Positions 8,802-17,365 are shown, counted from the first letter of the stretch. The stretch: DNA of 64,000 nt from Halospeciosus flavus (GCF_029814175.1 NZ_CP122312.1:1798001-1862000); one strand, 5' to 3'. The notes: a model not told the origin generated them from the sequence alone. Program-made: numbers and translations.

Positions 8802-8874
8802 CGTCCGGACGGAGATTTGAACTCCGGTCCCTGGCTCCGCAAGCCAAGAGGATAGTCCACTACCCTACCCGGAC
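8802..8874 (-). tRNA. tRNA-Arg (GCG)
   Basis: The 73-nt minus-strand sequence folds as a cloverleaf. The acceptor pairs GTCCGGG with TCCGGAC, followed by discriminator G. The anticodon stem TTGGC/GCCAG encloses the loop TTGCGGA, giving anticodon GCG, and the T arm is CGGAG-TTCAAAT-CTCCG. CCA is not encoded. The D arm (GGGTAGTGGACTATCC) is typical of archaeal arginine tRNAs. A register shifted by one would read TGC (Ala), but it breaks the perfect anticodon stem. Confidence 0.85.
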
Positions 8875-8953
8875 TCATCTCTACGTATTCGGGGTGCACA
8901 TAAAGCGGTTACGAATCGGACGGGTCAATGGGAGGGAAAGCCACGGTAGGGCG

Positions 8954-9481
8954 TCAGTCCGTCACGTCGCGGTGCTGGGCGAAGGTGTACTCGGCCTCGG
9001 CCGAGGAGATCGTCGTGACGATGGTGATGTTCCCGCCGTGTGCCTTCACCGTTCCCGCCTCGACGTAGGAGAGTTCGACCGTCACGGTGTCGCGGTAGGT
9101 CTCGTTGGGAGGGAGGTAGCCCACCCGCTCGCGGTCCTGCCAGAGGAGTTCGTCGCCGGTGTAGATACGGGTGCGGACGGTGACGTCTTGGGCGGTGTCG
9201 TTGCCGACGTTCGTGAGCCGCGTCGTCACGTTCCGGCAGGCGAACCCGCACGTCCGGACGCGGACGACGTCGAAGTCGTACTGGCCGACGCGACCCGCGG
9301 GGGCGGTCCGGGCGTCGACCCCGGCGGTCGACTCGTTCGCTCCGCCGGCCCCTCCGGGCCCGCCGCTGCCGGGGACGTCGACGACGCCGAACGAGAAGGC
9401 GAGTCCGAGGGCGACGAAGAAGAGTCCCACGACGCCGACGGCAGCGAGGGCGCGTCTGCTGAGGCCGACGTACCGAGCCAT
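8954..9481 (-). CDS. membrane-anchored extracellular protein, unknown
   Basis: This 175-residue protein has an N-terminal membrane anchor or signal segment (about residues 11-33), a Gly-rich linker (PGSGGPGGAGG) and an outer beta-rich domain. That domain carries a Cys pair in VRTCGFACRN and a pattern (TTRLTNVGNDTAQDVTVRTRIY) recalling CARDB/immunoglobulin-like adhesive folds. No enzyme motif is seen. It stands alone, divergent from rpa2. Confidence 0.55.
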   Translation of the reverse strand: MARYVGLSRRALAAVGVVGLFFVALGLAFSFGVVDVPGSGGPGGAGGANESTAGVDARTAPAGRVGQYDFDVVRVRTCGFACRNVTTRLTNVGNDTAQDVTVRTRIYTGDELLWQDRERVGYLPPNETYRDTVTVELSYVEAGTVKAHGGNITIVTTISSAEAEYTFAQHRDVTD

Positions 9482-9632
9482 CGTTACAGCCTTTCGGGTG
9501 ACCCTCGTTTAGCCGTGGTGGCCGCGACCCACACCCACACTCAAGTACGATGGCGCCCCCACCTCGGAGCGATGGATCGACCCAAGGACAACCCTTATCG
9601 GCACGCCTACCCTGTGCTGAACTACGATTATT

Positions 9633-11108
9633 ATGGGCGCGATTGAGGAGACTTACGAAGACCTCGACACCGACGTCTCCCTCGAAGAGTTCCGGGAGGC
9701 GGTCGAGGCGAAGGTCGAGCAGATGGGGGGCCTCGCGGACGAGGAGACCGCCGCGATGCTCATCGCCCACGAGCTCGACGACGGGGAAGTCGGCGGTATC
9801 GCCGACGTCGAACCCGAGATGGACGAAGCGAAGTTCGTCGCCAAGGTCACGAGCCTCGGCGACGTCCGGACCTTCGAGCGAGACGGCGAAGACGAGGAGG
9901 ACGGCCGCGTCCTCAACGCCGACGTCGCGGACGAGACGGGCAGCATCCGAATCACCTTCTGGGACCAGCAGGCCGTCAACGCGGCCGAAGAGCTGGACGT
10001 CGGCCAGGTCCTCCGCATCAAGGGCCGCCCGCAGGAAGGGTACGACGGCGTCGAAGTGAGCGTCGACAAAGCAGAAGTCGACGAAGACGAAGAGGTCGAC
10101 GTCCAGGTCCAAGACACCTACCGCGTCGAGGACCTCTCGATGGGTGTCTCGGACGTCTCGCTCGTCGGGACGGTACTCGGGACCGACGAGATTCGCACCT
10201 TCGACCGCGACGACGGCTCCGAGGGGAAGGTCTCGAACGTCCTCCTCGGTGACGAGACCGGCCGCGTCCGCGTCACGCTCTGGGACGAGAAGGCCGACCT
10301 CTCCGAGGAGTTCGAGGTCGACGAGACCGTCGAGGTCGTCGACGGCTACGTCCGCGAGCGCGACGGGTCGCTCGAACTCCACGTGGGCAACCGCGGGACG
10401 GTCGAGCGCGTCGACGAGGACGTCGAGTTCGTCCCGGCTGGTACGCCCATCGAGACGCTCGAAATCGGCGACACCACCGACATCGCGGGCGTCGTCCGCT
10501 CGGTCGACGAGAAGCGGACTTTCGACCGCGACGACGGCTCCGAGGGTCAAGTCCGCAACGTCCGCCTCCAGGACGAGACCGGCGACCTCCGCGTCGCGAT
10601 GTGGGGCGAGAAGGCCGACCTCGACATCGGGCCGGGCGACGAGGTGCTGTTCACCGACGTCGAGATTCAGGACGGCTGGCAGGACGACATCGAGGCCTCC
10701 GCTGGGTGGCAGACCACCGTCATCGAACTCGAAGACGGCGCGACGACGGCCGAAGGCGACGCGGGCGGGTCCGCGACGTCCCAGTCGGCCTCGCGCGGGC
10801 AGACACAGAGCCAAGGGCTTGACGCCTTCGAGGACGGCGAGTCGCCCAGTAGCAGCGACGCAGACGCCACCGAGAGCCCCGGGAGCGAGACGAAGACCGC
10901 GGCCGCGGCCGGTGCGGGCGGCGAGACCGAGACGACGGAGGTCACCGAGTTCACCGGTGTCGTCGTCCAGGCCGGGTCGCCGGTCATCCTCGACGACGGC
11001 GAAGAGACGATGAGCGTCGACACCGACGCGGACGTGACGCTCGGCGAGGAAATCACGGTGTCCGGCACGCTCCAGGACGGACGACTCGACGCAGACGAAG
11101 TTCGCTGA
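9633..11108 (+). CDS. rpa2: replication protein A homologue (Rpa2), multi-OB-fold
   Basis: This 491-residue protein is a single-stranded-DNA-binding RPA homologue acting in replication and repair. A helical N-terminal segment (residues 1-60) precedes three OB folds at about 65-165, 172-270 and 280-370. Each has the motif TFxRDxGxEGxVxNVxLxDETGxxRVxxWxxKADL or close to it. The second and third copies are nearly identical there. A Thr/Ser/Glu-rich linker (about 375-440) leads to a short C-terminal OB-like element (EFTGVVVQAGSPVIL). No zinc finger is present. In H. volcanii the homologue is rpa2, next to the histone gene, as here. A TATA-like CCTTATC lies about 35 nt upstream. Confidence 0.85.
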   Translation: MGAIEETYEDLDTDVSLEEFREAVEAKVEQMGGLADEETAAMLIAHELDDGEVGGIADVEPEMDEAKFVAKVTSLGDVRTFERDGEDEEDGRVLNADVADETGSIRITFWDQQAVNAAEELDVGQVLRIKGRPQEGYDGVEVSVDKAEVDEDEEVDVQVQDTYRVEDLSMGVSDVSLVGTVLGTDEIRTFDRDDGSEGKVSNVLLGDETGRVRVTLWDEKADLSEEFEVDETVEVVDGYVRERDGSLELHVGNRGTVERVDEDVEFVPAGTPIETLEIGDTTDIAGVVRSVDEKRTFDRDDGSEGQVRNVRLQDETGDLRVAMWGEKADLDIGPGDEVLFTDVEIQDGWQDDIEASAGWQTTVIELEDGATTAEGDAGGSATSQSASRGQTQSQGLDAFEDGESPSSSDADATESPGSETKTAAAAGAGGETETTEVTEFTGVVVQAGSPVILDDGEETMSVDTDADVTLGEEITVSGTLQDGRLDADEVR

Positions 11109-11146
11109 CGGGACCGACGAGACGGCGAAAGAAGACGGTCGCGACG

Positions 11147-11374
11147 TTAGTCGTGGTCTTCGTCGTCGCGGTAGTTGTCGGGGTTGGCCTGCTCGACCGC
11201 TTCGCCCTCGCGGGCCTCGTCCTCGTGTTCGATCTCCTCGCGAATCTGCTCCTCGCGGTACTCCTCTTCGGCCTCACGTCGTTCCTCGACGACCTCTTCT
11301 GCCTCTTCCTCGTTGGCCTCCACTTCCTGGTCGGCGACGTCCTCGGCGGGCGCCTGGTGTGGGTTCTTGGCCAT
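11147..11374 (-). CDS. short acidic helical protein
   Basis: This 75-residue protein is almost entirely charged (runs of Glu with Ala, Val and Arg), predicted as one long helix. It lacks hydrophobic core residues, enzyme motifs and cysteines. It starts MAKNPHQAPAEDV and has an acidic DDEDHD tail. It could be a disordered chromatin- or RNA-associated factor, given its place between rpa2 and the histone gene, but that is conjecture. The start at ATG 11374 is the first in frame. Confidence 0.55.
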   Translation of the reverse strand: MAKNPHQAPAEDVADQEVEANEEEAEEVVEERREAEEEYREEQIREEIEHEDEAREGEAVEQANPDNYRDDEDHD

Positions 11375-11490
11375 GATTACACACTAGGGTCGAAGCGCCG
11401 CCGACAAAGGCGTGGTGGCAGGTACGAGCGAGTGCCGACCGCCGGCTATCGACGCCCGTCTGTGAGTCGGTGTCGTGGCACGCAAGGAAA

Positions 11491-11498
11491 ACGTTAAG
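11491..11498 (+). promoter_or_regulatory. TATA box of the histone-deacetylase operon
   Basis: ACGTTAAG lies 26-33 nt before the histone ATG at 11524. A GGAGGG run at 11516-11521 sits only two bases before the ATG, too close for a useful Shine-Dalgarno, so leaderless initiation is more likely. Confidence 0.5.
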
Positions 11499-11523
11499 GA
11501 AGCCACCACACCGATTGGAGGGT

Positions 11524-11961
11524 ATGAGCGTCGAACTCCCGTTTGCCCCGGTGGACACCATCATCCGGGAGCACGCGGGTGACCTGCGGGTCAGCGCCGA
11601 CGCGGCCGCGGAACTCGCCCGACGGATCCAGTCCCGTGGGGCAGAGCTCGCGTCGGCGGCGGCCGAACGGGCGACCGAAGACGGCCGGAAGACGCTACGC
11701 GTCGAGGACTTCGGCGTCGACCCGGCCGACCTCCCCGAGCGAGCGGAGTTGGCCCTCCCCATCGCACCGGTCGACCGAATCGCCCGCCTCGACATCCCCG
11801 ACGAGTATCGCGTCTCCGAGGACGCCCGCGTCGCACTCGCGGACCGCCTCGAAGACTTCGCGGCCGACGCCGCCGAGGGCGCACGCGTCCTCGCCGAACA
11901 CGCCGGTCGTCGCACCGTCCAGGCGGAGGACGTCGACACCTACTTCCGAGTCTGCGAATGA
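11524..11961 (+). CDS. hstA: archaeal doublet histone
   Basis: This 145-residue protein contains two histone folds in one chain, residues 1-70 and 76-145. Each begins with the same pattern: LPFAPVDTIIREHAG and LPIAPVDRIARLDIP, followed by RVSxDA..ELA and ending in TLRVEDF or TVQAEDVDTYF. Doublet histones are the usual haloarchaeal form and would act like a histone dimer on DNA. The frame extends upstream to 11470, but homology and the TATA box place the start at ATG 11524. Its stop overlaps the deacetylase-like start (ATGA, 11958-11961), so translation is coupled. Confidence 0.9.
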   Translation: MSVELPFAPVDTIIREHAGDLRVSADAAAELARRIQSRGAELASAAAERATEDGRKTLRVEDFGVDPADLPERAELALPIAPVDRIARLDIPDEYRVSEDARVALADRLEDFAADAAEGARVLAEHAGRRTVQAEDVDTYFRVCE

Positions 11962-12965
11962 GATTCGGCTTCGACGAGGTCTGTCTCGAACACGACCCCG
12001 GCCCGCGCCACCCGGAGACCCCCGACCGACTCCGGGCCATCCGTCGCGGTCTCTCGAAGAAACACGCCGTCGACTACCGCTCGGCCGACTCCGCCGACGA
12101 GAGCGACGCGATGGCCGTCCACGACGACGAGTACGTCGCGGAGATTCGCCAGTTCTGCGCGGACGGCGGGGGCAACTGGGACCCCGACACGACCGCCGTC
12201 GAGGAGACGTGGGACGCCGCCCTCGCCGCCGCCGGACTCGCGATGTGGTCGGCCCGGCGCGCCGCCGCCGGCGACGACGGCCGCGCGACCCCCTTCGCCA
12301 TCGGCCGCCCGCCCGGTCACCACGCGACCATCGACGACGCGATGGGCTTTTGCTTCCTCAACAACGCCGCCGTCGCCGCCCAGCACGTCATCGACCGCGG
12401 CGACGCCGAGCGCGTCGCCATCTTCGACTGGGACGTCCACCACGGGAACGGGACCCAGGACATCTTCTACGACCGCGAGGACGTCTTCTACACCTCCATC
12501 CACGAAGACGGACTCTACCCCGGAACCGGCGAGGTCGACGAGACCGGCGAGGGGGCGGGCGACGGGACGACGCTGAACGTCCCCCTCCCCGCGGGCGCGG
12601 GCGACCCGGAGTACTTCGCGACGTTCGACGACGTGCTCCGTCCGGCCATGGAGCGCTTCGACCCCGACCTGCTGCTCGTGAGCGCGGGTTTCGACGCCCA
12701 CCGTCACGACCCCATCTCGCGGATGCACCTCTCGACCGACGGCTACGGCCACCTGACCCAGCGCGTCCGCGACGTCGCCGACGCCTGCGACGCGGGTCTC
12801 GGGTTCGTCCTCGAAGGCGGGTACAGCCTCGATATCCTCTCGGAGAGCGTCGGCATGGTCCACGAGGTGTTCGACGGGCTCAGACCGGTCGAACCGGACG
12901 AAGAAGACGTAGACGAAGCCGTCGCGGACATCCTCGACGACGTCCGCGACGTCCACGACCTCTGA
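11958..12965 (+). CDS. hdaI: class II histone deacetylase-family amidohydrolase
   Basis: This 335-residue zinc-dependent deacetylase has the full catalytic set: RPPGHHA (His121-His122), FDWDVHHGNGTQ (Asp159 and His161 as zinc ligands), SAGFDAHRHDP (third zinc ligand Asp) and LEGGYSL. Family substrates are acetyl-lysine in proteins or acetyl-polyamines. The 4-nt ATGA overlap with the histone gene argues for a shared operon. The homologue in H. volcanii is named hdaI and is reported to be important for growth. Length and the uninterrupted frame suggest a functional enzyme. Confidence 0.88.
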   Translation: MRFGFDEVCLEHDPGPRHPETPDRLRAIRRGLSKKHAVDYRSADSADESDAMAVHDDEYVAEIRQFCADGGGNWDPDTTAVEETWDAALAAAGLAMWSARRAAAGDDGRATPFAIGRPPGHHATIDDAMGFCFLNNAAVAAQHVIDRGDAERVAIFDWDVHHGNGTQDIFYDREDVFYTSIHEDGLYPGTGEVDETGEGAGDGTTLNVPLPAGAGDPEYFATFDDVLRPAMERFDPDLLLVSAGFDAHRHDPISRMHLSTDGYGHLTQRVRDVADACDAGLGFVLEGGYSLDILSESVGMVHEVFDGLRPVEPDEEDVDEAVADILDDVRDVHDL

Positions 12966-12971
12966 GGGGCG

Positions 12972-14336
12972 CTACGGCTCGGGGTCGAAGTACGTCGCGA
13001 GCGCCTGTCCGAAGTCGTTCGCCAGGTCGGCTACTTCGTCGTCGACCAGGACGTCGTAGTCGCCCGCGTCGACGATGCTCGCGACGTGCTGGCCGAGCGC
13101 GACGGAGTCGAGTTTCTCGCGGGCGAACTGTTCTGCGGTCCTGACCTCCCGGTCGCGCTCGACGACGTAGCGCTCGCCGTCGAGGAACGGGCCGTACGCG
13201 TCGGCCTCCTCGTACTTGTCGTAGAACCCCTCGGCGTGCTGGCGGACGTGGACCGGGGGGCCGTCGTGGCGCTGGACGGCCGGGAGTTCCGCGACGGCGA
13301 GTTCACAGAAGAGCACGGCGTCGCCGTCGGCGAACGTCGCCGTCCGGAGGACGTCGAATCCGGCGTTCTCCAGACCTCGCTCCAGACCGTCGAGCGAGCG
13401 GCGGAGTTGGGGGTAGAGTTGGTCCTCGACGAGGTCGGGCGCCCCGAATCGGACGGCCAGCGGCGTCGTCCCGCGCCGGTCGAGGTGGACGCGGACGTCC
13501 GCGGGCGAGAGCGGTTCGACGAGGTCCGGGTAGAAACGGTCTTCGTCCGGGTCGTCGAGGAGGTCGCGGGCGTAGTGCTGGAGGCGCGCGACGTTCTCCG
13601 CGGAGACGACGGCCGCGACGTTGCGCTCGGGGTCGGTCGGGTCGATGACGACCAGCGGGTCGTCGAAGGTCTCGGCGGCGTGGTCCTCCGGGTCGAGTTT
13701 CACCGGCGGGAGCCACTCGTCGGCCGCGGTCTCGAGGACCGGGACGAACCCGCCGTACTCGACGACGAGCAGTTCGGTCAGGTAGCCGGAGAACCCCCGA
13801 GTCTTCAGGTTCGAGCCGTAGGCGCCGATTCCCTTCAGGAACTGCTTGAGCAGGCGGACGTCTGCCGCGAGGTCGTCGGTGAGTCGCTCCTGAAGGTAGG
13901 CGTTGTGGAACGGCGTCCGGTCGACGGCGGTCCGGATCTCGGTGGCCGCCTCGACGTCGAAGCAGGGGACGAGGTCGACGTCATACCCCTCGAACGTCCC
14001 GACGACGTAGGGGTGCTCGGCGTACTCCTCGTGACCCTCGGGGAGCGTCTCGTTGCCGACCGCGAGACCGATGCGTTCGAGTTCGCTACGCGAGAGGTCG
14101 GCCGGGAAGCGGACGAACAGGTCGATGTCGCGGTCGCCGCTGATCCACGTCCCCCGTGCGGTGCTGCCGACCTGTACGAGGTCGGCGTCGACGTCGGGGG
14201 CGACCTCGTCGAGCGCGTCGCGGGCGCGGTCCTTCAGTCGCTCGACGGCGTCGGCCAGTCGCTCGCGCTCGTCGGGGGTCGGGTCCACCCGTTCGCCGAC
14301 GGCGTCGAGGACGGCCGCTAACTCCTCGTCGGACAT
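12972..14336 (-). CDS. cca: CCA-adding tRNA nucleotidyltransferase
   Basis: This 454-residue archaeal (class I) CCA-adding enzyme repairs or adds the 3' CCA of tRNAs. The polymerase-beta-like site appears as VGSTARGTWISGDRDIDLF, with Gly57-Ser58 and carboxylates Asp70 and Asp72, and a third carboxylate follows in YDVDLVPCF. The central RLLKQFLKGIGAYGS block and the C-terminal body/tail domains are present at normal length. The two tRNAs immediately upstream lack encoded CCA, consistent with the need for this enzyme. It is convergent with the deacetylase gene, 6 nt apart. Confidence 0.92.
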   Translation of the reverse strand: MSDEELAAVLDAVGERVDPTPDERERLADAVERLKDRARDALDEVAPDVDADLVQVGSTARGTWISGDRDIDLFVRFPADLSRSELERIGLAVGNETLPEGHEEYAEHPYVVGTFEGYDVDLVPCFDVEAATEIRTAVDRTPFHNAYLQERLTDDLAADVRLLKQFLKGIGAYGSNLKTRGFSGYLTELLVVEYGGFVPVLETAADEWLPPVKLDPEDHAAETFDDPLVVIDPTDPERNVAAVVSAENVARLQHYARDLLDDPDEDRFYPDLVEPLSPADVRVHLDRRGTTPLAVRFGAPDLVEDQLYPQLRRSLDGLERGLENAGFDVLRTATFADGDAVLFCELAVAELPAVQRHDGPPVHVRQHAEGFYDKYEEADAYGPFLDGERYVVERDREVRTAEQFAREKLDSVALGQHVASIVDAGDYDVLVDDEVADLANDFGQALATYFDPEP

Positions 14337-14463
14337 GGTCCGCGCTACTCGCGGTCGGCGGGAAAGCGTGTCGGTGCCGACGACGGTGTCAATACCACCC
14401 TCACGGCCGGAGAAACGAAAGCCATATCAAAAGCAGTCCACTACGTAGGAATGCGAAGAACGA

Positions 14464-14536
14464 GCCGCCGTAGCTCAGTTGGTAGAGCACCTGGTTGTTA
14501 CCCAGGTTGTCCCAGGTTCGAGCCCTGGCGGCGGCG
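14464..14536 (+). tRNA. tRNA-Asn (GTT)
   Basis: A full cloverleaf of 73 nt is visible: acceptor GCCGCCG/CGGCGGC, D arm GCTC-GAGC, anticodon stem CCTGG/CCAGG with loop TTGTTAC (anticodon GTT), variable TTGTC and T arm CCAGG-TTCGAGC-CCTGG. Discriminator G, no encoded CCA. An AT-rich ATATCAAAA at about 14424-14432 is a plausible TATA element. Confidence 0.95.
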
Positions 14537-14651
14537 TCCTTTCTCACACGTCGTTTTCACCCGACCAGTTGTGAGTCCGTCGATACCGGCGTCCGGTGAC
14601 GTTCCATCCCGGTAGGCTAAAGTCGACGCACCAGATACTGTAGTCTGTAGT

Positions 14652-14764
14652 GGGCCCTTAGCTCAGTCTGGTTTACAGCCCCCGGCTCATACCAGCTCCC
14701 TGACAATTCGTGTGAGGGGCTGTGAGTCACCGGGTGATCGGTGGTTCAAATCCGCCAGGGCCCA
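14652..14764 (+). tRNA. elongator tRNA-Met (CAT) with intron
   Basis: The acceptor GGGCCCT/AGGGCCC and T arm GGTGG-TTCAAAT-CCGCC frame a tRNA whose anticodon stem CCCGG/CCGGG is split. The anticodon CAT is at 14688-14690. About 37 nt (approximately 14692-14728) must be removed to join the 3' strand CCGGG at 14730-14734, which gives the loop CTCATAA. Introns after position 37 in elongator tRNA-Met are known in haloarchaea and are cut by the tRNA endonuclease at a bulge-helix-bulge. Discriminator A at 14764, no CCA. Confidence 0.93.
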
Positions 14765-14813
14765 TACAGATTCTCCGAACCGTCCCACCGTCGAACAGAG
14801 AGATGTCGGGGTC

Positions 14814-15251
14814 TCAGACCCGTTCGAGTTCGAAACGGACGGCGTCGCGCACGTTCCCTTTCACGTCCTCCGCCCGCTCCCAGAAGTGGTCGACGTACTC
14901 GAACTGGCCGAGGTAGCGCACGACGCCCCGTTCGTCGGTCTCCTCGAAGAGGTGGAGTTCGTCGCCGTGTTCGCGGTGGTCCCGAATCGCCTCGTTGCCG
15001 CGCTCCATCGTCATGTCGCCGACGCGACCCTCGCCGGAGTAGACGAAGTGGTCGTCCTCGAAGTGGTCGTCGTAGCCGTACTCGTCGCCGGCGTCGCTCG
15101 TGAACAAGAAGACGACCGGGTAGTCCGCCCGCGTCGAGATGCCGTACTGTCGCTGGCCGCCGAACTGGTCGTGGAGTTCCTGGCGAACGTAGCACGCACC
15201 CTCGACGAAGTTCGGGGACTGGGGGACGTCACGCGTGTCTGACTCCGACAT
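14814..15251 (-). CDS. stand-alone SRA-like (ScoMcrA-type) domain protein
   Basis: This 145-residue protein matches the N-terminal domain usually found in McrA-like HNH endonucleases. The sequence YVRQELHDQFGGQRQYGIST is followed by VVFLFT, YSGEGRVGDM, GNEAIRDHREHG and LHLF. In those enzymes this SRA-like part recognises modified DNA. Here the protein ends at residue 145 (ELERV) and no HNH motif follows, so it would bind but not cut. ATG 15251 is chosen because the sequence upstream in the same frame is low-complexity Arg-rich and unlike the domain. It sits directly downstream of tRNA-Met on the opposite strand. Family assignment is from memory of the motif order. Confidence 0.65.
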   Translation of the reverse strand: MSESDTRDVPQSPNFVEGACYVRQELHDQFGGQRQYGISTRADYPVVFLFTSDAGDEYGYDDHFEDDHFVYSGEGRVGDMTMERGNEAIRDHREHGDELHLFEETDERGVVRYLGQFEYVDHFWERAEDVKGNVRDAVRFELERV

Positions 15252-15307
15252 ACTCGGCACGGAACGCGTCGCGACTATAACGTTTCGGTCGGGTGACCTG
15301 TCTCCGC

Positions 15308-15847
15308 TCAGTCCGACAGGCAGTGGTTTCCGACCGAGATGTATCCCTCGGCGTCGACGCGGATCGAGACGTCCGCCATCGTGGCGGCGGGGCCGCAGGT
15401 CAGCAAGCCGACGGTCCGCATCGGCTCGTCCCCGCGTGGGTAGCCGACGGAGTAGTAGACGGTCGCGTTCCGCGGGACGTCGCGGAAGACGACCGTCGCG
15501 CCCTGCGGGCCGTCCCAGCGGAAGGTTCGCGTCTGGACCGCGTCGCCGAACGGGCGGACAGAGACCGTACGCGAGACGACCGCGTCCGGGAGGGCCTCGA
15601 CGTTGGCTACGTCGGGGTACTCCCGCACCGTTCCGTTCGCGAGTTCGACGGCGAACCCGGTGTGGTTCGCGGGCGCGACGCCGACGGTCAGGACGTACGC
15701 CCGGTCGGCGTCGCTCGACACCGAGACACGGACGTCGTTCCCGGTGGGGTCGTCCCTGTCCGTGGGCGGGGCGACACCGGCACACCCGGCGAGGAGGACG
15801 AGACAGACGAACGCGACGGCGACGCGACCGAACCTGTGACGTGTCAC
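15308..15847 (-). CDS. secreted lipoprotein, unknown function
   Basis: This 179-residue protein has a signal peptide with a lipobox (VCLVLLAGC, Cys about residue 22), so it should be lipid-anchored on the outer face. The mature part is beta-rich, with NHT, NGT and NAT sequons that could be glycosylated and two late cysteines (LLTCGPAA and NHCLSD) that could form a disulfide. No enzymatic motif is visible. It precedes the SRA-like gene on the same strand. Confidence 0.65.
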   Translation of the reverse strand: MTRHRFGRVAVAFVCLVLLAGCAGVAPPTDRDDPTGNDVRVSVSSDADRAYVLTVGVAPANHTGFAVELANGTVREYPDVANVEALPDAVVSRTVSVRPFGDAVQTRTFRWDGPQGATVVFRDVPRNATVYYSVGYPRGDEPMRTVGLLTCGPAATMADVSIRVDAEGYISVGNHCLSD

Positions 15848-16086
15848 ACGAGGAGTTCGCCGGACGGGGCCATCACGCTATCGGCGCCGCGAGCGGGTGG
15901 CCGAGGCGGAGGAGTGGACGGAGTTGGTGCCGACAGGAGCAGGCGTGGGGACCAGAGAGCTATGCCCTGTGCTATACAGTAACGATACCGACAGCTCGTG
16001 AACGGAGCACTCCCCGAGACCCCGGAATTATGCTAATGAACGACCATTGAGAACGAGTGTCAACGTGATAATCTTCCGATATACCT

Positions 16087-17145
16087 ATGAACCAGGGTCG
16101 GGGAGAGTCGAGTATGGCGGTTCCCGAGCACGAGTCCCGACCCGACACCGTCGCGGACCTGCCGCTCGTCACCGAGCCGGCGACCGTGACGGAGGTCGTG
16201 TCCATGGACCGTGACCGACGTGAGGAGGCCCGCGCGGCGATCGCTCGCGACCTCGAGGCGGCGGGACTCGACGGGGAGTACCCCTTCGACGCGGACCCGT
16301 CGACCTGGGACGACCTCCGCGACGCCCTGATGTGCGACGGTCACCACGACCTCGCCCAGCAGGTCGACGCGCTCTTCGCCCGGTGTACGCGCCCACGGCC
16401 GATGCTCGTCCGCGCGAGTTTCGCCGTCGACGACGAGTTCGACTACCTCGCCGGGCAGTACGTCGGCTTCAAGTACAACGGCACGTCGCGGGCGTACTCG
16501 CTGGCGAGTTCGCCGACGCAGGACGAACTCGAACTCTGCGTCCGGCGCGTCCCCGACGGGCGACTCTCGCCGCAGATCTGCAACGACCTCGAACCCGGCG
16601 ACGACGTCTGCGTCCGCGGGCCCTACGGCGAACTCGTGCTCGACGAACCCTCGACCAACGACATGGTGTTCCTCGCGACGGGCACCGGCGTCGCCCCGCT
16701 CAAGGGGATGATCCAGTGTGCCTTCGACACCGGCCAGGACGTCTTCGAGGGCGTCGAACGCGACGTCTGGCTCTTCCTCGGCTGTGCGTGGGAGGACGAC
16801 CTCCCCTACCGGGAGTTCTTCCGCGACCTCGACGCCGAACACGAGAACTTCCACTTCGTCCCCTGTCTCAGCCGCGAACCGTACCTCACCGACTGGGACG
16901 GCGAGACCGACTACGTCCAGCACGCCCTGCTCAAACACGTCGACGCCGACACCATCACCCGGACAGACGAGTTCGTCCACGAGTGGGTCAGCCGCGAACC
17001 GGACTCCGACATCGAGGCCCGCATCGACCCGCGCGCGACCGACGTGTACGCCTGCGGCGTCTCCGCGATGGTGTTCAGCCTCACCGACGTCGTCGAGCGC
17101 ATCGGCGTCCCCGACGACTGTATCGAGGCCGAAGGCTTCGGATAA
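16087..17145 (+). CDS. ferredoxin-NADP reductase-type FAD oxidoreductase
   Basis: This 352-residue flavoprotein has the two-domain FNR architecture. An FAD-binding barrel with RAYSLASSP (Arg135, Tyr137, Ser138) and a GPYGEL phosphate loop is followed by a nucleotide-binding domain starting at LATGTGVAPLKGM (about 197-208), with late CGVSAMV. About 100 extra N-terminal residues, including an acidic helical region, are unlike plant FNR. It probably passes electrons between NAD(P)H and ferredoxin or another carrier. Alternative starts are ATG 16114 and 16204; upstream TATA evidence is weak. Confidence 0.75.
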   Translation: MNQGRGESSMAVPEHESRPDTVADLPLVTEPATVTEVVSMDRDRREEARAAIARDLEAAGLDGEYPFDADPSTWDDLRDALMCDGHHDLAQQVDALFARCTRPRPMLVRASFAVDDEFDYLAGQYVGFKYNGTSRAYSLASSPTQDELELCVRRVPDGRLSPQICNDLEPGDDVCVRGPYGELVLDEPSTNDMVFLATGTGVAPLKGMIQCAFDTGQDVFEGVERDVWLFLGCAWEDDLPYREFFRDLDAEHENFHFVPCLSREPYLTDWDGETDYVQHALLKHVDADTITRTDEFVHEWVSREPDSDIEARIDPRATDVYACGVSAMVFSLTDVVERIGVPDDCIEAEGFG

Positions 17146-17365
17146 CGCCCCGCCCCGCCCGACGCCGCGGTATCGCTCCTCCACGAAACGATTCTCGATA
17201 CGGCCACACTCCTTTTGTGGCGCGTGTCCGAACGACGTCGTAGAGACAGTCGCGTCCCGCGTGACTCCCCCGTAATCGGCGGCGACGCGACGACCGCGGA
17301 GCCGAGTCCGAGCGAGCGGATAGACACATCTTTACTTTCCAATAAAATCAACCGAGTTCGCCACG

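Noticed and set aside
8675..8899. A 74-residue minus-strand frame across the tRNA-Arg
   Set aside because: It is the tRNA and its flanking palindromes read as codons.
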